From: Heterohyrax brucei
Lineage: Eukaryota; Chordata; Mammalia; Hyracoidea; Procaviidae
Length of the DNA: 64,000 bases
Direction: 5' to 3'
Assembly: GCA_028571685.1 (NCBI GenBank)
Contig: CM053162.1
Location: 8,622,001 to 8,686,000, forward strand
The translations under genes were made by a program, and so were the position numbers. Under the pieces are notes generated by a model. It saw only the letters and a list, made by a program, of their open reading frames with translations. It was not told where the DNA came from and searched no databases. The stretch's first letter is position 1, and each line of letters begins with the position of its first letter. Of this stretch, positions 10,718 to 22,525 are shown piece after piece.

Positions 10718-10945
10718 ATATTTTTTTAAAATATTTTGTTGTGCTTTAAATGGAAGTTTACAATCCAAGTCAATTTGTCATATAAAAATTTTTACACACA
10801 TTGCTGTATAAGCTAACTGCTCTCCCCACACTGTGACAACACACTTCTCCTTTCTACCCTACATGTCCCTTGTCCATTTGAGCAGATTCTGCCCCCTCTG
10901 CCCTCTCATCATGCCTCCAGACAGGAACTGCCCAGTTACGGAGAC
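10718..10945 (-). repeat. L1 3'UTR fragment
   Basis: It starts with the T-rich tail and TTTTgttgtgctttaa motif shared with 96-652 and 54106-54870. It contains the 'gtgacaacacacttctcc' landmark and stops before any ORF2 sequence. A severely 5'-truncated copy. Confidence 0.65.
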
Positions 10946-12284
10946 CTTTTTTTAAATAGGTAAAATTTAGCAAGAAAAGGAGAAAAAGGAAAGACAACAG
11001 AGGAAGAGATTCTATCTGTATATATAGTGTTGAGTTCTATCGGGTAGAGTGACACAAATTTATGCTTATGAGGCTGCAGCATGTCCACCATGCTGGGAAC
11101 ATTTTTGACCCCAAGCCCAATCACAACACCAGTTGTCACAGAACACCATGAAGCCAGCTCACATACAGTTATGAACTAGGTCAGAGCCCACAGCTCCCAA
11201 GCCTACAGCACAGGACCTTAGAGACAAACAGGAACATACACAGCAAAGACACTGGGTGGAAAGAGATTTCAGAGCCACCAGGTTGTTAACGACCCCGGGC
11301 AAGCCTGTATGTTTGGGCACAGATGCCATTAATAAATAATCAGTGAGCAGCCCTGGGGAGGGGCCAAGCCAAGTGCCCTCGAGTCGGATCCAAGGGGGCA
11401 AGTCTTTGCAGCCCAGAAGAGTGGAGCTCCTAACATCCACAGTGACAGAATCAGTGAGACACTTACATATTTACTCTTTCTCCTTCTGTTTCTCTCTCCT
11501 TCCTATCACTCATTTCTGTAAGCTGGAATTGTGTCCTACATCGACCCCTAGCTTAAGTGCCACCATCCCATTCTCTTCTTTCAGGGAAACGCTAGATAAG
11601 GCAGTCAGTATTTCCACAGTTGCCTCTTCAGAATAAGCCACACTTTGGAAAGCTGTCTCCAGGTCCAGTCGTAATGAAAGGATGGCTGACTTTGGGAACA
11701 GATGGGCTTCTTGAGTCTCTGTCCACTCTAAACACTCCTCATAGTCTGTTGCTCCTGAATGTAAGGATGCTGACTATGAGAGAAAAGCATTTGTTATAAT
11801 ATGTCACAATAGGAGGGGACATAGACTTTTATCTTCCTGTTTGCTGCTCCTTTGACAATTCAATCCATAGCAAAGTCATAGAAATGACAATGACAACGGT
11901 TTATGTGCTGAGGCCTCAGAGATCAGGCTGTCCTCTGCTGTGATCTACTCTGCCCTTAACTACCGTCTCAGTCTTCTCCAGCCCATGCTTCCAACTTCTC
12001 GCAGGATAATTTTACATGAATATCATGTTCCACATGTCCAAAACTTATCTGTTCACATTCTGTCTTGTGGTTCAAATCCTAAACCACCTAGCTTTCTCCA
12101 GCTCTCAGGTTCTCAATTTCCTGGTCCCACACTAAGTTGAGGACAGGCCCCCACTGTGTCAGTCATATGTCCCTATAACCACGCCACAGCCTCCATTCTG
12201 GCCATCACAGTCCCTCACTTGGGTACTGAAATGCACTTCTAACTGAGCCTCCTGGTTCACACAACTTCCTGGGAAGAGTATTAC
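10946..12284. other. Mostly unique DNA with one SINE tail
   Basis: No gene is recognised. Open frames of up to 97 codons (11343-11636) have no domain. A short SINE tail lies at 11364-11391. The remainder could contain decayed ancient repeats that I cannot assign. Confidence 0.5.
11364..11391 (-). mobile_element. Ultra-short SINE 3'-tail fragment
   Basis: About 28 bp equivalent to the reverse complement of the SINE end (CCAAGCCAAGTGCC…GAGTCGGATCC), with no tRNA-like head. The flanks AGGGGC and AGGGGGC are nearly identical and may be the target duplication. Confidence 0.6.
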
Positions 12285-12525
12285 ATAGAAAGAGCATTAG
12301 TTCTGAAGCCAAAAACTAAGGCTTAGATCCTCATTCTACTGTCAATTGCTGGCTGTTTGACTCTACATAGTTCATTTTACTCATCTGTAAAATGGGCTAT
12401 AATTGTACATACTTTGTGGCTTGAAATGAATATGAATTAATTCATGTAAAGTAGTTATAATAGTTGCTTCTACTTGGCAGGAATTCAATAGAAGTTGATT
12501 ATCATTATTTTGCTGTAATCAGAAT
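12285..12525 (+). repeat. MIR SINE
   Basis: Landmarks appear in forward order: a 'tctgaagcc' region, 'ctgtttgactctacatagtt', the core TTTACTCATCTGTAAAATGGG, and a tail with AATTCAATAGAAGTTGATTAT equivalents ending in an AT-rich run. Confidence 0.8.
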
Positions 12526-12603
12526 TGTCTTTCTAAGCCATAGTCCCAATCAGGTCATTTCATGATCAAAAATAGCAGTTTCCTACCACTTGTGGAATGA
12601 ACT

Positions 12604-13623
12604 CTTTTTTTTATTTTTATTTTTTATTGTGACTGAGTGAAAATGTACATTCTCATATAAATTTACATGCTCACATATATGCAGCTTCCACTGCTCTCCT
12701 TGCCTGGTGACAGCACACCATTCCTCTCTGCTCATACATGCCTCATTCTCCCAACAGTCTCCTGTCCCCTCCTCTCCACCAACTCCCCTTGCTATAGCCA
12801 GATGTCAGCAGGATGACATCCTATAGATGTACAGAACCATGAAGTGAATCCAATATATGGTCACTCTGCATCACTAAATCCAATCCATTCATGTCTGAAA
12901 AGTGGACCTTCATTATGATTTATGGGCAAGGGCAGCATCAGGGCCAGGGGCCATGCTCCCAGAAGAACCCTGAAGCCGCTGGACCATCAGTTGTGGTCTT
13001 TCAGTGGAGACCTCAGGGTGCACCCCTTTTTATTCTTGTGTTGCCAGGGAGATTCAACTTAGTGAGCTCCATTTAGGCTATCACTGTTGGTGGCTGGGCA
13101 CCACCTGTTCTTCTGTTCCCAAGTCTACGTAAGCACCCACTCATGTGGGCCTCTCTATCTTCTGGGTTCTCTTTACCCCATGTCATTTTGGTCCTCGGTG
13201 AGCATCTGTTCCTGCTGAGTTGGGACCATTTGCTGTGCCCTCAGATGGCAGCTTGGCAGATTTTAAGATCCCAGATGCCACTCACCAATGTGGGGTGCAG
13301 AGAGCCCTCTTAGCAAAACACTGGTTGTGCAAATGGCCTCAGTTTCACCTAAGAGCATGGTTCCCTGCCCCCTGCCCCCTGCCCCAGCTACTCTGCCCTT
13401 GCAGTGTTGGGTTAAGATGGAAGGAGTATTCAAGTTATGTTGAACTCCATTTAATATTGTTCTTGTTTCTAATGTGTGCTATCACCGATTTCACGCAACC
13501 ACATTTCTACCAATTATCTAATCTACACCCTCCCTCCTCGCCCTCCCTTTCTCCCCTCCCTTGCAGCCGTCAAAGAGTCTTTTCTATACATAAGTCTGTT
13601 TCTGAGTTCTTATCATAGGGGCC
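12604..13623 (-). repeat. L1-A 3'UTR and tail
   Basis: A non-coding segment of about 1 kb between the ORF2 stop and the T-rich end. It shares its landmarks with the isolated fragments at 1604-2439 and 51842-52032 and with the L1-B and L1-D ends. A CTGCCCC short tandem array lies at 13364-13384. Its similarity to the isolated fragments is what identifies those as L1 3' ends. Confidence 0.75.
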
Positions 13624-16600
13624 TCATACAATATTTGTCCTTTTGTTGCTGAATATTTCACTCAACATAATGTCTTCCAGTTGAAACCAGGTTAAGAGAT
13701 GTTTCCTAGAACCATTGTTATTGTTTATCATTGCATAGTGCTCCATTGAGTATATATGCCATAGTTTACCTATCCATTCATCTGTTGTTGGGTATCTAGG
13801 TTGATTCCATCTTTTTGCTATTGTGGACTGTGCTGCGATAAACATTCTTGTTCATGTATACGTTGAAGTGAATGGCCTTGATTCTGTAGGATGTATTCCA
13901 AGTAGTGGAATTACTGGGTCAAATGGTGTATCTAGATCCAGCTTTTTAAGAAAACTCCAAATTGCCTTCCAAAGAGGTTGCACCATTTTGCAATACCACC
14001 AGCAGTGTAGGACAGCTTGAATTTCTCCACAGCCTCTCCAGCATTTGTTGCTTTGTGTTTTTTGGATCATGGCCAACTTTGTTGGGGTGAGATGGTATCT
14101 CGTTGTAGTTTGATTTGAATTTCTTTAATAACTAAAGATTGTGAACAAGTCCGCATGAGTTTTTTGGCCACCTGGATCTCCTCTTTAGAGAAATATCTGT
14201 CCATCTCCTTTGCCCATCGCTTAACTGGATGATTTATCTTCTTCTTGATATTTTGTAGTACCTTATACATTATGGAGATCAGGTGTCAGTCTGCCAAATA
14301 TTTTTTCTCATTCCGTAGGTGGCCTTTTAATTCTATTGATAAAGTCTTTGGATGAGCAAAAGTGTTTGATTCTTAATAGTTCCCATTTATCTATTTTCTA
14401 TTGATTGTGGTTTGACAGATTTTGTAGTCTATCTATGTTGTGTATTTAAACTTCCATTGTTGTTCCTATCTTCTCTTGGATAAGCTTTATCATTTTCAAT
14501 TTGATATTTAGGTCTTTTATCCAGTTTGAGTTGGTTTTTGTATGAGGTGTAAGATATGGATCTTGTTTCAATTTATTGCAGATTGAGATCCAATTCTGCC
14601 AGCACCATTTGTTGAAGATACTGTTTTTACCCCAGTTTAATGTCTTAGGGCCTTTGTGGAATATCAGCTGTTCATAGGCAGATCATGTCATCTCTGGGAT
14701 CTCAGTTCTATTCCATTGATTGATCTGTCTGTTCTTGTACGAGTACCAGGCTGCGTTGACCACTGTGGCAGTATTATATGTTCTAAGATCGGGTAATGAG
14801 AGGCCTCCAAGTGTGTTCTTCTTCTTTAGTAGTACTTTACTTATCCAGAGCTTTTTCCCTTTCAAAACAAAATTGGTGATTTGTTTCTCCATCTCATTAA
14901 AAAATGACTCTGGAACTTGTTTTGGGATTGCATTATATAAGTAGATTAATTTGGGTAAAACAGACATTTTCAAAGTGTTAAGTCTACCTATCCATGAGCA
15001 GGGTAGGTGTCTCCATTTATCTAAGTCTCTCTTAGTTTCTTGTAGTAAGGGCTTGTAGTTCTCTTTGTAAAGGTCTGTTATTTCTCTGGTTAGATTAATT
15101 CCCAGGTATTTTATGTTCTTAGGGGCTATAGTAAATGGTATTGATTTGATGATTTCTTCATTAACAGACTCGTTGTTGGTATAAAGGAATCCTACTGATT
15201 TACTTATGTTTATCTTGAATCCTGAGACTTTGCTGAACTCTTCTATCAGTTTGAGTAGCTTACTTACAGATTCCTTGGGGTTCTCTGCATATACAATCAT
15301 ATCATCTGTGAACAGGGAGATTTTAACTTCCTCTTTGCAGATGCAGATACCCTTTATTTCTTCGTCTTGTCTAATTGCTCTGGCTAGATCTTCCAGCACA
15401 ATATTGAATAGGAGAGGTGACAGTGGGCATCCTTGTCTAGTTCCTGTTCTCAAGGGAAACTCTTTCAGTTTCTCTCCATTCAGGATGATGTAGGCAGTTG
15501 GCTTTGTTTAAACGGCCCTTATTGCATTGAGGAATTTTCCATCTGTGCCTCTTTTGCTAAGAGCTTTTAGCATGAGTGGGTGTTGGACTTTATCAAATGC
15601 CTTTTCTGCGTCAATGGACTAAATCAGGTGATGCTTGTTTATTGTGATATTTATGTGGTTAATCACATTAATTGTTTTTCTGAGGTTGAACCAGCCTTGC
15701 ATCCCTGGTATGAATCCAACTTGGTCATGATGGATTATTTTTTGGATATGTTGTTGTATTTTATTGGCAAGAATTTTGTTGAAGATTTTTGCATCTAGAT
15801 TGAGGAGTGATGTCGGTCTGCAGTTCTCCTTTTTTGTTGGGTCTTTCCCTGGCTCTGGTATCAGGGTTATGCTGACTTCATAGAATGAGTTTGGGAGTAC
15901 TCCATCCCTTTCTATATGATGAAATAGTCTCAGTTCAGTAGTATGGGAGATAACTCTTCTCTAAAAGCTTCGTAGAATTCTGCAGTGAAACCATTTGGGC
16001 CCAGGCTTTTTTTGGTTGGCTGTTTTTTGATGATCTTTTCAACCTCTTCCTTTGTGATGGGTTTATTAAGCTGTTTTGCTTCACCTTGTGATAATTTGGG
16101 TAGGTGATGTGAATAAAGGAATTTGTCCACTTCCTCTAGGTTTTCAAATTTGTTAGAGTACAGTCTTTCATAGTATTCTGTTATAACATTTTTGATTTCT
16201 GTTGGATCTGTTGTGATAATTCCACTGTCATTTCTAATTTGGTTATTTGTTTCCTGTCCTGTTTTTCTTTAGTAAGTTTAGCCAGTGGTTTGTCAATTTT
16301 GTTGATCTTTTCAAAAAACCGGCTTTTGGTCTTTTCAATTTTTTCAATTGTTTTCTATTCTATAATTCATTTAGCTCGGCTCTAATCTTTATGATCTCGT
16401 TTCTTCTGGTGCCTGAGGTGTTCCTCTGTTGTTCTCTCTCTACTTGTTCAAGCTGTAGGGTTGGTTACTTGATTTGGTTTCTCTCTTCCTTCCAGATGTG
16501 TGCTTTTATCGAGATAAAGAGACCTCTGAGCACTGCTTTGGCTGTATTCCATAGGTTCTGGTAGGAAATGTTTTCATTCTCATTGGAATCCATAAATTAC

Positions 16601-17408
16601 TTTATTTCATCCTTGATTTCTTCTATAACCCATGGATTTTTGAGCAAGATGTTGTTCAGTTTCCAACAGTTCCACTTTCTAGCTATGTTTTTTCTGCTAT
16701 TGATTTCTAGTTTATGGCTTTATGAACTAGAAGATGCTTTGCAGTAATTCAACGGTGTGGATTTTATCGAGAATTTCATTATGTCCTAACACATGGTCAA
16801 TTCTGGAAAATGTTCCATGGGCACTGGAGAAGAAGGTGTAGTTGTCTGCTGATGGGTAGAAAGTTCTGTATATATTGATGAGGTTGAATTGGTTAATTGT
16901 GGCAATAAGGTCTTCTATATATTTATCGAGCTTTTTTTTCTAGATATTCTGTCCAGCTCTGACAGTGGAGTGTTGAAATCTTCCACTATTATTGTGGAGT
17001 AATCTAACTCTTTTTTAAGTGTAGTCAGTGTTTCTTCAGTGTAGTTATGTGCTCTGATATTAGGTGCATAAATTTTTAATATAGCTAAGTCTTGCTTGTG
17101 TACTGAAATTTTCAGCAATAGTGTCCATCTTTGTCCACGATGGTAGATTTTACATTAAAATTGATTTTGTCTGAGATTACACTTGCCACACCTGCTCTTC
17201 TTTGTTCATTGTTGGCTTGATATATATTCTTCCATCCTTTAATTTTCAGTTTGTTCCTATATTTAGGTCTCAAGTGAGTTTCTTGTGGACAACATATGGA
17301 TGGGTCTTGTCTTTTGATCCAAGATGTCACTAGATGTCTCTTTACTGGAGCATTCAGTCCATTCATCTTCAGTGCAGTTATTGATAGGTATGTGTTCAGT
17401 GCTGCCAT
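13624..17408 (-). pseudogene. L1-A ORF2 (endonuclease and reverse transcriptase), broken
   Basis: The start ATG is at 17406-17408. The N-terminal endonuclease is seen at 17112-17498 with an L-K-M-N-G-L-N-A-P block. The longest intact piece is 14683-15453 (256 codons) and covers the RT palm with [10 protein letters not shown] and F-T-D-D-M-I-V-Y, the catalytic box where FADD is usual (about 15297-15312). C-terminal pieces lie at 13852-14076 and 13624-13845. Stops and frameshifts separate all segments. Confidence 0.85.
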
Positions 17409-17856
17409 TGTGATATGGTTTTTTTTTGTGTTGATGTTTTCTCTGTTGTTCTTATTGATCTGTTCTGGGACATTCTTCTGTGTGAGTTGATGTTTCACCT
17501 TTCTCAGAGCTGGTTTTGTAGTTGTTGAGACTCCTGTGTTACATTTCTTGATATGGTATGTTACATCTTTGTTGTGCTTTACAGCTGCGCCTATATAAAC
17601 TATATATATATATATATATCCCCCTTAATAAACTATATATAAACCCAATTTTAATTACTACCAGTCTTGTCATCTTCCTCTCCATCTGGAAGGACTATAA
17701 CAACTGTAGTATGTCCATCTTTTTAATATGATGGTGCTATAGTTTTCATGATAATCAATGGATTGTTTCTTTCAGTATTAAAGCTGTGATTGTATTTGGA
17801 GCCTTCCCTATCTGAGTAGAATTCTGAATAATGTGTCGTTCTAAAGCATAAAGTTA

Positions 17857-18756
17857 GTGGTTTTGTTCTTCTAAGCCAAAGCCAAGAACTGCTTTCAGTA
17901 TTTCTTGTAGTTTTGGTTTGGTTTTTACAAAGTCTCTGAGTTTCTGTTTATCTGTGAATGTCTTCATTTCATTTTCATATTTGAAAGATAGTTTTGCTGG
18001 ATAGATAATTCTTGGTTGGAAGTTCTCCTTCAAGGCTTTGAATGTGTCATGCCACTGTCGCTGTGCCAGCATCATTTCTGCTGAGAAATCTGACAAAAGC
18101 CTACAGGGTTTCCCTCTAAATGTTAGCTTTGCTTTGAGTCTTGCTGCCTTTAAGAGTTGCTGCTTATGTTTCATTTTCTTAAACTTGATTATAATATGTC
18201 TTGGAGTCTTTCTTTTGAGATCTATATTGGGTGGCATATGATATGCTTCTGGGATATCTATATTCTCTTCCTTCATGATTTCTGGGAAGTTTTCTGTCAA
18301 CAGCTCAGCAGCAACACTCTGTGTTCTCAGGTGTCTCAATCTGTTCAGGGACTCCAGTTGATTGAAGGCTGTTCCTCTTAATAGAGTCCCACATGCTTCT
18401 TAATGCTTCATTTTTCTTGTTTCTTTTTTCTGATTTCTGCTCATAGACTCTGGTCTCAGTAGCTCTGTCTTCCAAGTCAGAGATTCTTTTTTCCATTTGT
18501 TCCATTCTGTTTTCTTGGCTTTGAATGGAACTTTCTATGTCTTTGATTTTGTTCCTGATCCGTTGGATTTCAGAGTACTGGTGTTCCATCAGATGGAACA
18601 GCTTGCCTACTTTTTCCTTTTGTTCTGCTGCATTTTGTATAAGGTCTAGAAGGGCTCTGTAAATAATCCTTTTGTATTCATCTTCTGATGATTTCAGAAA
18701 AGTTTCTTCATCTGGAAAACTCTTGGTTGTTTTGTTTGGGAGCCTTCTGAAGCCAT
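17857..18756 (-). pseudogene. L1-A ORF1 (RNA-binding chaperone), broken
   Basis: Two open pieces remain. The upstream one (18305-18589) is a coiled-coil region rich in E, K, R and Q heptads. The downstream one (17854-18339, 161 codons) carries the RRM and C-terminal domain, including an R-H-I-I-I-K-F block and a terminal L-K-E-N-F-Q-P-R-I-I-Y-P-A-K-L-S-F segment. The frames are offset, so the trimerising coiled coil and the RNA-binding part are not joined. The ATG at 18754-18756 is the most likely original start. Confidence 0.85.
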
Positions 18757-19805
18757 GGGTGATTTCTTGTATGCCACAAACATCTGTTGCTTTTTGGGTT
18801 TTGTGTGAGTAAGTAAAGGCTGGGAGAGATACTGTGTGGATGGACTGCAGATGTTTCTCTAGGCTGTCTTAAAATGTAAAACAAAAAGTATCTGACCATT
18901 TCCCAAGTCAGTCAGATTTTCAGGTGTGGAGGTCCCTCTTCTCAACTGGCAAAGTAAGCCCCTCTATATCCAACCCCAGATAATACGAACTAGTGCAAAA
19001 TACAGCAATGCTACTGCCCTGTTGGCCTCTGCTGACAGGGCCCACCCTTAGGCAACACTGTGTAAACTACTGCTTTTCTGGTAGAAAAGCAGTCTCCTGT
19101 GGGCAGGCTCTGACTACCAAGCTAAGAATTAGGTCCAGCTGCAGCCACCGTATCTGAGATGGCACCCTCCACATGGTCGGCATATAGAGGGGCTAAGGTG
19201 CCGAGAGGTAGTGAATCCTCCGCCTCTGTTGTTGGGCCCCCACCGTAGGCAACACTGTGTAAACTACTGCTTTTCTGTCTGAGAAGCGCTGTACTGTTTG
19301 CTGGCGCTGGCTCTCGGGCTAAGAATTAGGTCCCACTAAAATCTCTGTATCCAACATGGCATGCCACACACAGGCACTGTGGTTCTGTACAAACCACGCT
19401 GTGGCAGTAATAAAAAGACAGACCCAAAGTGTTGAGATGCACAGAGTCCTAAGCCTGGCTCTCAAAATATGGCAATTTCACCAGCCTATCCCACCAGCAG
19501 TGCATCTGAATCTAGCCACTAGGCAAGACCCCACTCAACCCGCCAGACAAGACAGAGAAAAAAAAAGTCAAAATGGTGCTTTTACCTTCAGTCTGTGAGA
19601 GCTAGGGCTGGCCAAGAGCGGGAGTCAGCGAAAGAGAGGAGGTTTTTCGTTCAGTGGTATGGAGTCCAAATTAACAGCCCTGTGCTGTGTCCTGTGGGCT
19701 TGCTAGGTGACCAGAAGGATCCGTTTGATTATCAATTCAGGTCTTGGTTTCCAGAGGGATATTAGGAGACGTGTGCTTAGTCCACCATCTTGACTCTGCC
19801 CCTGC
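18757..19805 (-). promoter_or_regulatory. L1-A 5'UTR with tandem monomers
   Basis: A non-coding GC-richer stretch upstream of ORF1. The phrase GGCAACACTGTGTAAACTAC occurs at about 19051 and again at about 19248, each followed by CTGCTTTTCTG and an 'agaattaggtcc' phrase, so about two tandem units are present. L1-B and the head insertion at 49805-51300 have the same organisation with a period of about 247 bp, so this copy has a deletion in one unit. Confidence 0.7.
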
Positions 19806-19828
19806 AATTAACTTTTGATTGTTTAATT

Positions 19829-20300
19829 TGTCTTGGTTTGAATTGTTTCCCCCCAAAATCTTTGTAGCCATGTGGCTGGGCCATTATTCCCAGTATTTTG
19901 TGATTTTCCTCCATTTTGTGTTTTTTCTAAGCTGTATAGGATCACCTCTCTGATCCACTCACTGTAAAAGGTGTTTCCCTGGAATATGGCTTGCACCACC
20001 CTTAGTCCTACAAGAGATAGAAGGAAAAGGAAGCAAGCAGAGAATTGGGAACCTCACACCATCAAGCAAGCAGCACTGGGAGAAGAGTGTGTCCTTCAGA
20101 CCTGAGGTTCCTGCACCAAGATGCTCCCTAAATAAATACTGATTCAATACCAGACATTCCTCCAAAGCCAACAAGGAGGAAAGCCTTCCCCTAGAGCAGA
20201 TGTCCTGAATTTGGACTTGTAGCTTACTGGGCTACTTTTCTTTGTTAAAGCCATCTACTCTGTGGTATTTCTGTTAGAGCAGTACTAGCTGGCTAAAACA
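19829..20300 (+). mobile_element. Solo LTR, MaLR-like family
   Basis: It begins TGTCTTGG and ends AAAACA, with the family landmarks 'ccccaaaat', 'gtgattttcctccattttgtg', 'gcaagcagagaattgggaacctcacacc' and a 3' part with AAGCCATCTACTCTGTGGTATTTCTGTTAGAGCAG. It lies next to the L1-A 5' end. The 5-bp flanks are not identical, so the TSD has decayed. Confidence 0.75.
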
Positions 20301-20580
20301 ACTTCTTAGCTCAAGTCTACGTTTCTGGCCTTCTTTCTGACTCTGGTCTTCTGAGCCCCACTGGTCTGTGTGATATTCCTAGAATTTTTTCATGGGTGCA
20401 TCTCATGAACCATGTTCAGATTGTTCCCTTTGACTTGAATCTCTCCCCACCATGTTCCATCAAGTCCTGTGTTTCAAAGTTTAGAAAAATGTTACCCTCC
20501 CTTTCCCAAGAAGTCTCTCCAGGTTACATTGGTAATAGTTTTTCAGGGTTTGTTTGTTTTTTTTCCCCCTTTTTTGTACC

Positions 20581-21107
20581 TTTCATGGATTTCATCCCTG
20601 CAAATATATGTCAACTTGACTAGGCCATGATTCTCAGAATTGTGTGATGGTCCTTCATTTTGTGATTGTAATTTTATGTTAAAGAGGATTAGCATGGGAT
20701 TGTAACATCCCTAAGCAGGTACCATCTCATCAATGTAAAGGAAGTTTCCCTACCCAGTAACATCCCTACCTAGGTCTCATTTCATCAATGTAAAGGAAGT
20801 TTCCCTAGGGTGTGACCTGTACCACTGTGTATCTCACAAAATATAAAAGGAAAGGCAACCAAGTAGAGAGCTGGGAACCTTATACCAAGAAGAAAGAAGT
20901 ACCAGCAACAGAGTGCCTTCTTTGGACTTGGAGTTACTGCATTGAGAAACTCCTGGTCCAGGGGAAGACTGATAAGAAGGACCTTCTTTCGGAGCTGGCA
21001 CCCCAAATTTGAACATCTAGTATCCTAGAGTGTGAGAAAATAAATTTGTTTGTTAAAGTCATACATTTCTGATATTTCTGTTATAGTAGCATTGGATGAC
21101 TAAGGCA
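20581..21107 (+). mobile_element. Solo LTR, MaLR-like family, with internal tandem duplication
   Basis: Same family as its neighbour at 19829, in the same orientation, ending GATGACTAAGGCACA. It contains AATAAA near the 3' end (about 21040). Units of about 55 bp at 20703-20757 and 20758-20809 are a tandem duplication (shared words TAACATCCCTA and AATGTAAAGGAAGTTTCCCT). It diverges near the 5' end. Confidence 0.7.
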
Positions 21108-21479
21108 CACCAATATTTCATGCTTTGTTGTGGCAATTGTAAAACTTTTCTTCTTTATACAGTTATTTGTGTATTCTAATCTTGTGTTTGCAGCAATCTT
21201 TGAAGGCAGTGATCTTTTCCATTATTCTTTAAAAACTCCAAGAACCGCAGTCTCTAACATGGTCATACCTCGCTTTCTACATAGCTGATATTTAGTGATT
21301 CTCAATGATGTCTAATATATAGAGGCACTTTTCATTTCCCATTCACAGGTGTTAAGTGAGAGAGAAGAGAAAGGATCAGTGCTGACAATGAAAGTTGTCA
21401 TTAAAATGTGAAAGGACTTTCCTGTTTCCTATTATACCTGGTAAACCCTAAAAAGAGGAAAAGCATGGAGTTCTAGAAT
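21108..21479. other. Unique AT-rich stretch
   Basis: No open frame of note and no assigned repeat between a solo LTR and an AfroSINE. Confidence 0.5.
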
Positions 21480-21632
21480 GCCCAAACCCATTGTCGTCAA
21501 GTCACTTCCGATTCATCATGACCCTATAGGACAGAGTAGGTCTTCCCCGTAGAGTTTCTAAGGAGTGCCTGGTGGATTCAAACTGATGACCTTCTAGTTA
21601 GCAGCCATAGCACTTAACTTCAGGTTTTCCTG
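21480..21632 (-). mobile_element. AfroSINE
   Basis: Reverse-oriented element: 'CCCATTGTCGTCAAGTC' (3' tail side), the ATGACCCTATAGGACAGAGTAG core, then GGATTCAAACTGATGACC (B-box side) and the head remnant ending near 'AGCACTTAAC'. Confidence 0.85.
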
Positions 21633-22243
21633 AAATTCTGGCATAGGGCTTTCATGTTTTCATAATATCTTGTCCTGTGGGGTTGGAAATCTCTAGTTTT
21701 GTCATCATAGACTGAGAATGATTGAAAGAGCTGACATACTTAGTGAACAAATTGATTTTAGAAAATACTTGTTAATTTTTGTTGAATTAATAATGCTCAG
21801 AACAAAAGATAAATCTTACTAATCACATTCTGCTTTATATTAACTTCTTCCAAAGCCAGGTAGATTTAACTGATTCATCTTGAATCCAAAAAGAATAGCC
21901 AGCATTGTGTCCTTTTTATTCTTTATATACTCAGTTTACAACTATTATAGACAATCTTCTATGGTCTGACTCTGTCCAAGCCTTGGAAATACCAAGAATG
22001 CCAGTTTCTGACTGACCTCAAAGAGCTCCCAATTTTGTAAAGGTGGACATCAGGCCATGTAGACACAGAGCTAGCAAGTGATGAGTCTGACAACAGAGAT
22101 CAATGTAAGATATTCTGTGGCACAGAGAAGAAACTAGAGGACTGTTTGGGGTTATGCCTTGTAGGCAGGGAAGGCCTGAGAATACATTGTCTTTGACCTG
22201 TGTCTTGCATAATTAATTGGAGTTAAGGAATTAGATGTGTGCA
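21633..22243. other. Unique AT-rich stretch
   Basis: No gene, open frame or repeat that I can support. Contains ordinary AT-rich sequence. Confidence 0.5.
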
Positions 22244-22286
22244 GGTCGCCATGAGTCGGATCCGACTAGATGGCACTTGGCTTGGC
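22244..22286 (+). mobile_element. Short SINE 3'-tail fragment
   Basis: About 43 bp containing the core palindrome GAGTCGGATCCGACT followed by ATGGCACTTGGCTTGGCT. Only the 3' end of the SINE is present and no clear TSD is visible. Confidence 0.7.
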
Positions 22287-22369
22287 TAGTATAAAGAAAA
22301 ATATAGAGCAATGTATGAACTTAAGTGTGTTTAGAGTAGCTTCAACTATTTTGTATTAATCATGTTTTT

Positions 22370-22525
22370 GTAAAAACTTCGAACACATTATTAATAGCTA
22401 CATGAGGTAGGGGGCATTATCACCACAGTTTCACAGATGAAGACACTGAAGGCTAAACAGATAAAGTAATTTGCCCAAAGTTATGTTGCTAGGCAGGAAG
22501 ATCACTCACAGAGTTTCTAATCTAG
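22370..22525 (-). repeat. MIR SINE
   Basis: Reverse-oriented MIR core 'CACAGATGAAGACACTGAAGG', followed by AAGTAATTTGCCCAAAGTTA and a distal part to about 22520. Confidence 0.75.

Larger units (their letters stand above)
12604..19805 (-). mobile_element. L1-A: full-length LINE-1, inactive
   Basis: About 7.2 kb on the minus strand, with all parts in order: 5'UTR starting GGGGCAGAGTCAAGATGG, ORF1, ORF2 and a 3'UTR of about 1 kb ending in a T-rich run (12604-12633, the tail). The flanks AATGAACT (12596-12603) and AATTAACT (19806-19813) are a one-mismatch 8-bp TSD. ORF1 and ORF2 contain stops and frameshifts. The CAAGATGG motif at the 5' start resembles the YY1-type site known in other mammalian L1 promoters. 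Confidence 0.9.

Noticed and set aside
14683..15453. 256-codon frame as an intact reverse transcriptase gene
   Set aside because: It is an internal piece of L1-A ORF2; endonuclease and C-terminal parts are in other frames.
17600..17625. (TA)n run as a promoter TATA element
   Set aside because: It is a short simple repeat inside the L1-A intergenic region between ORF1 and ORF2.
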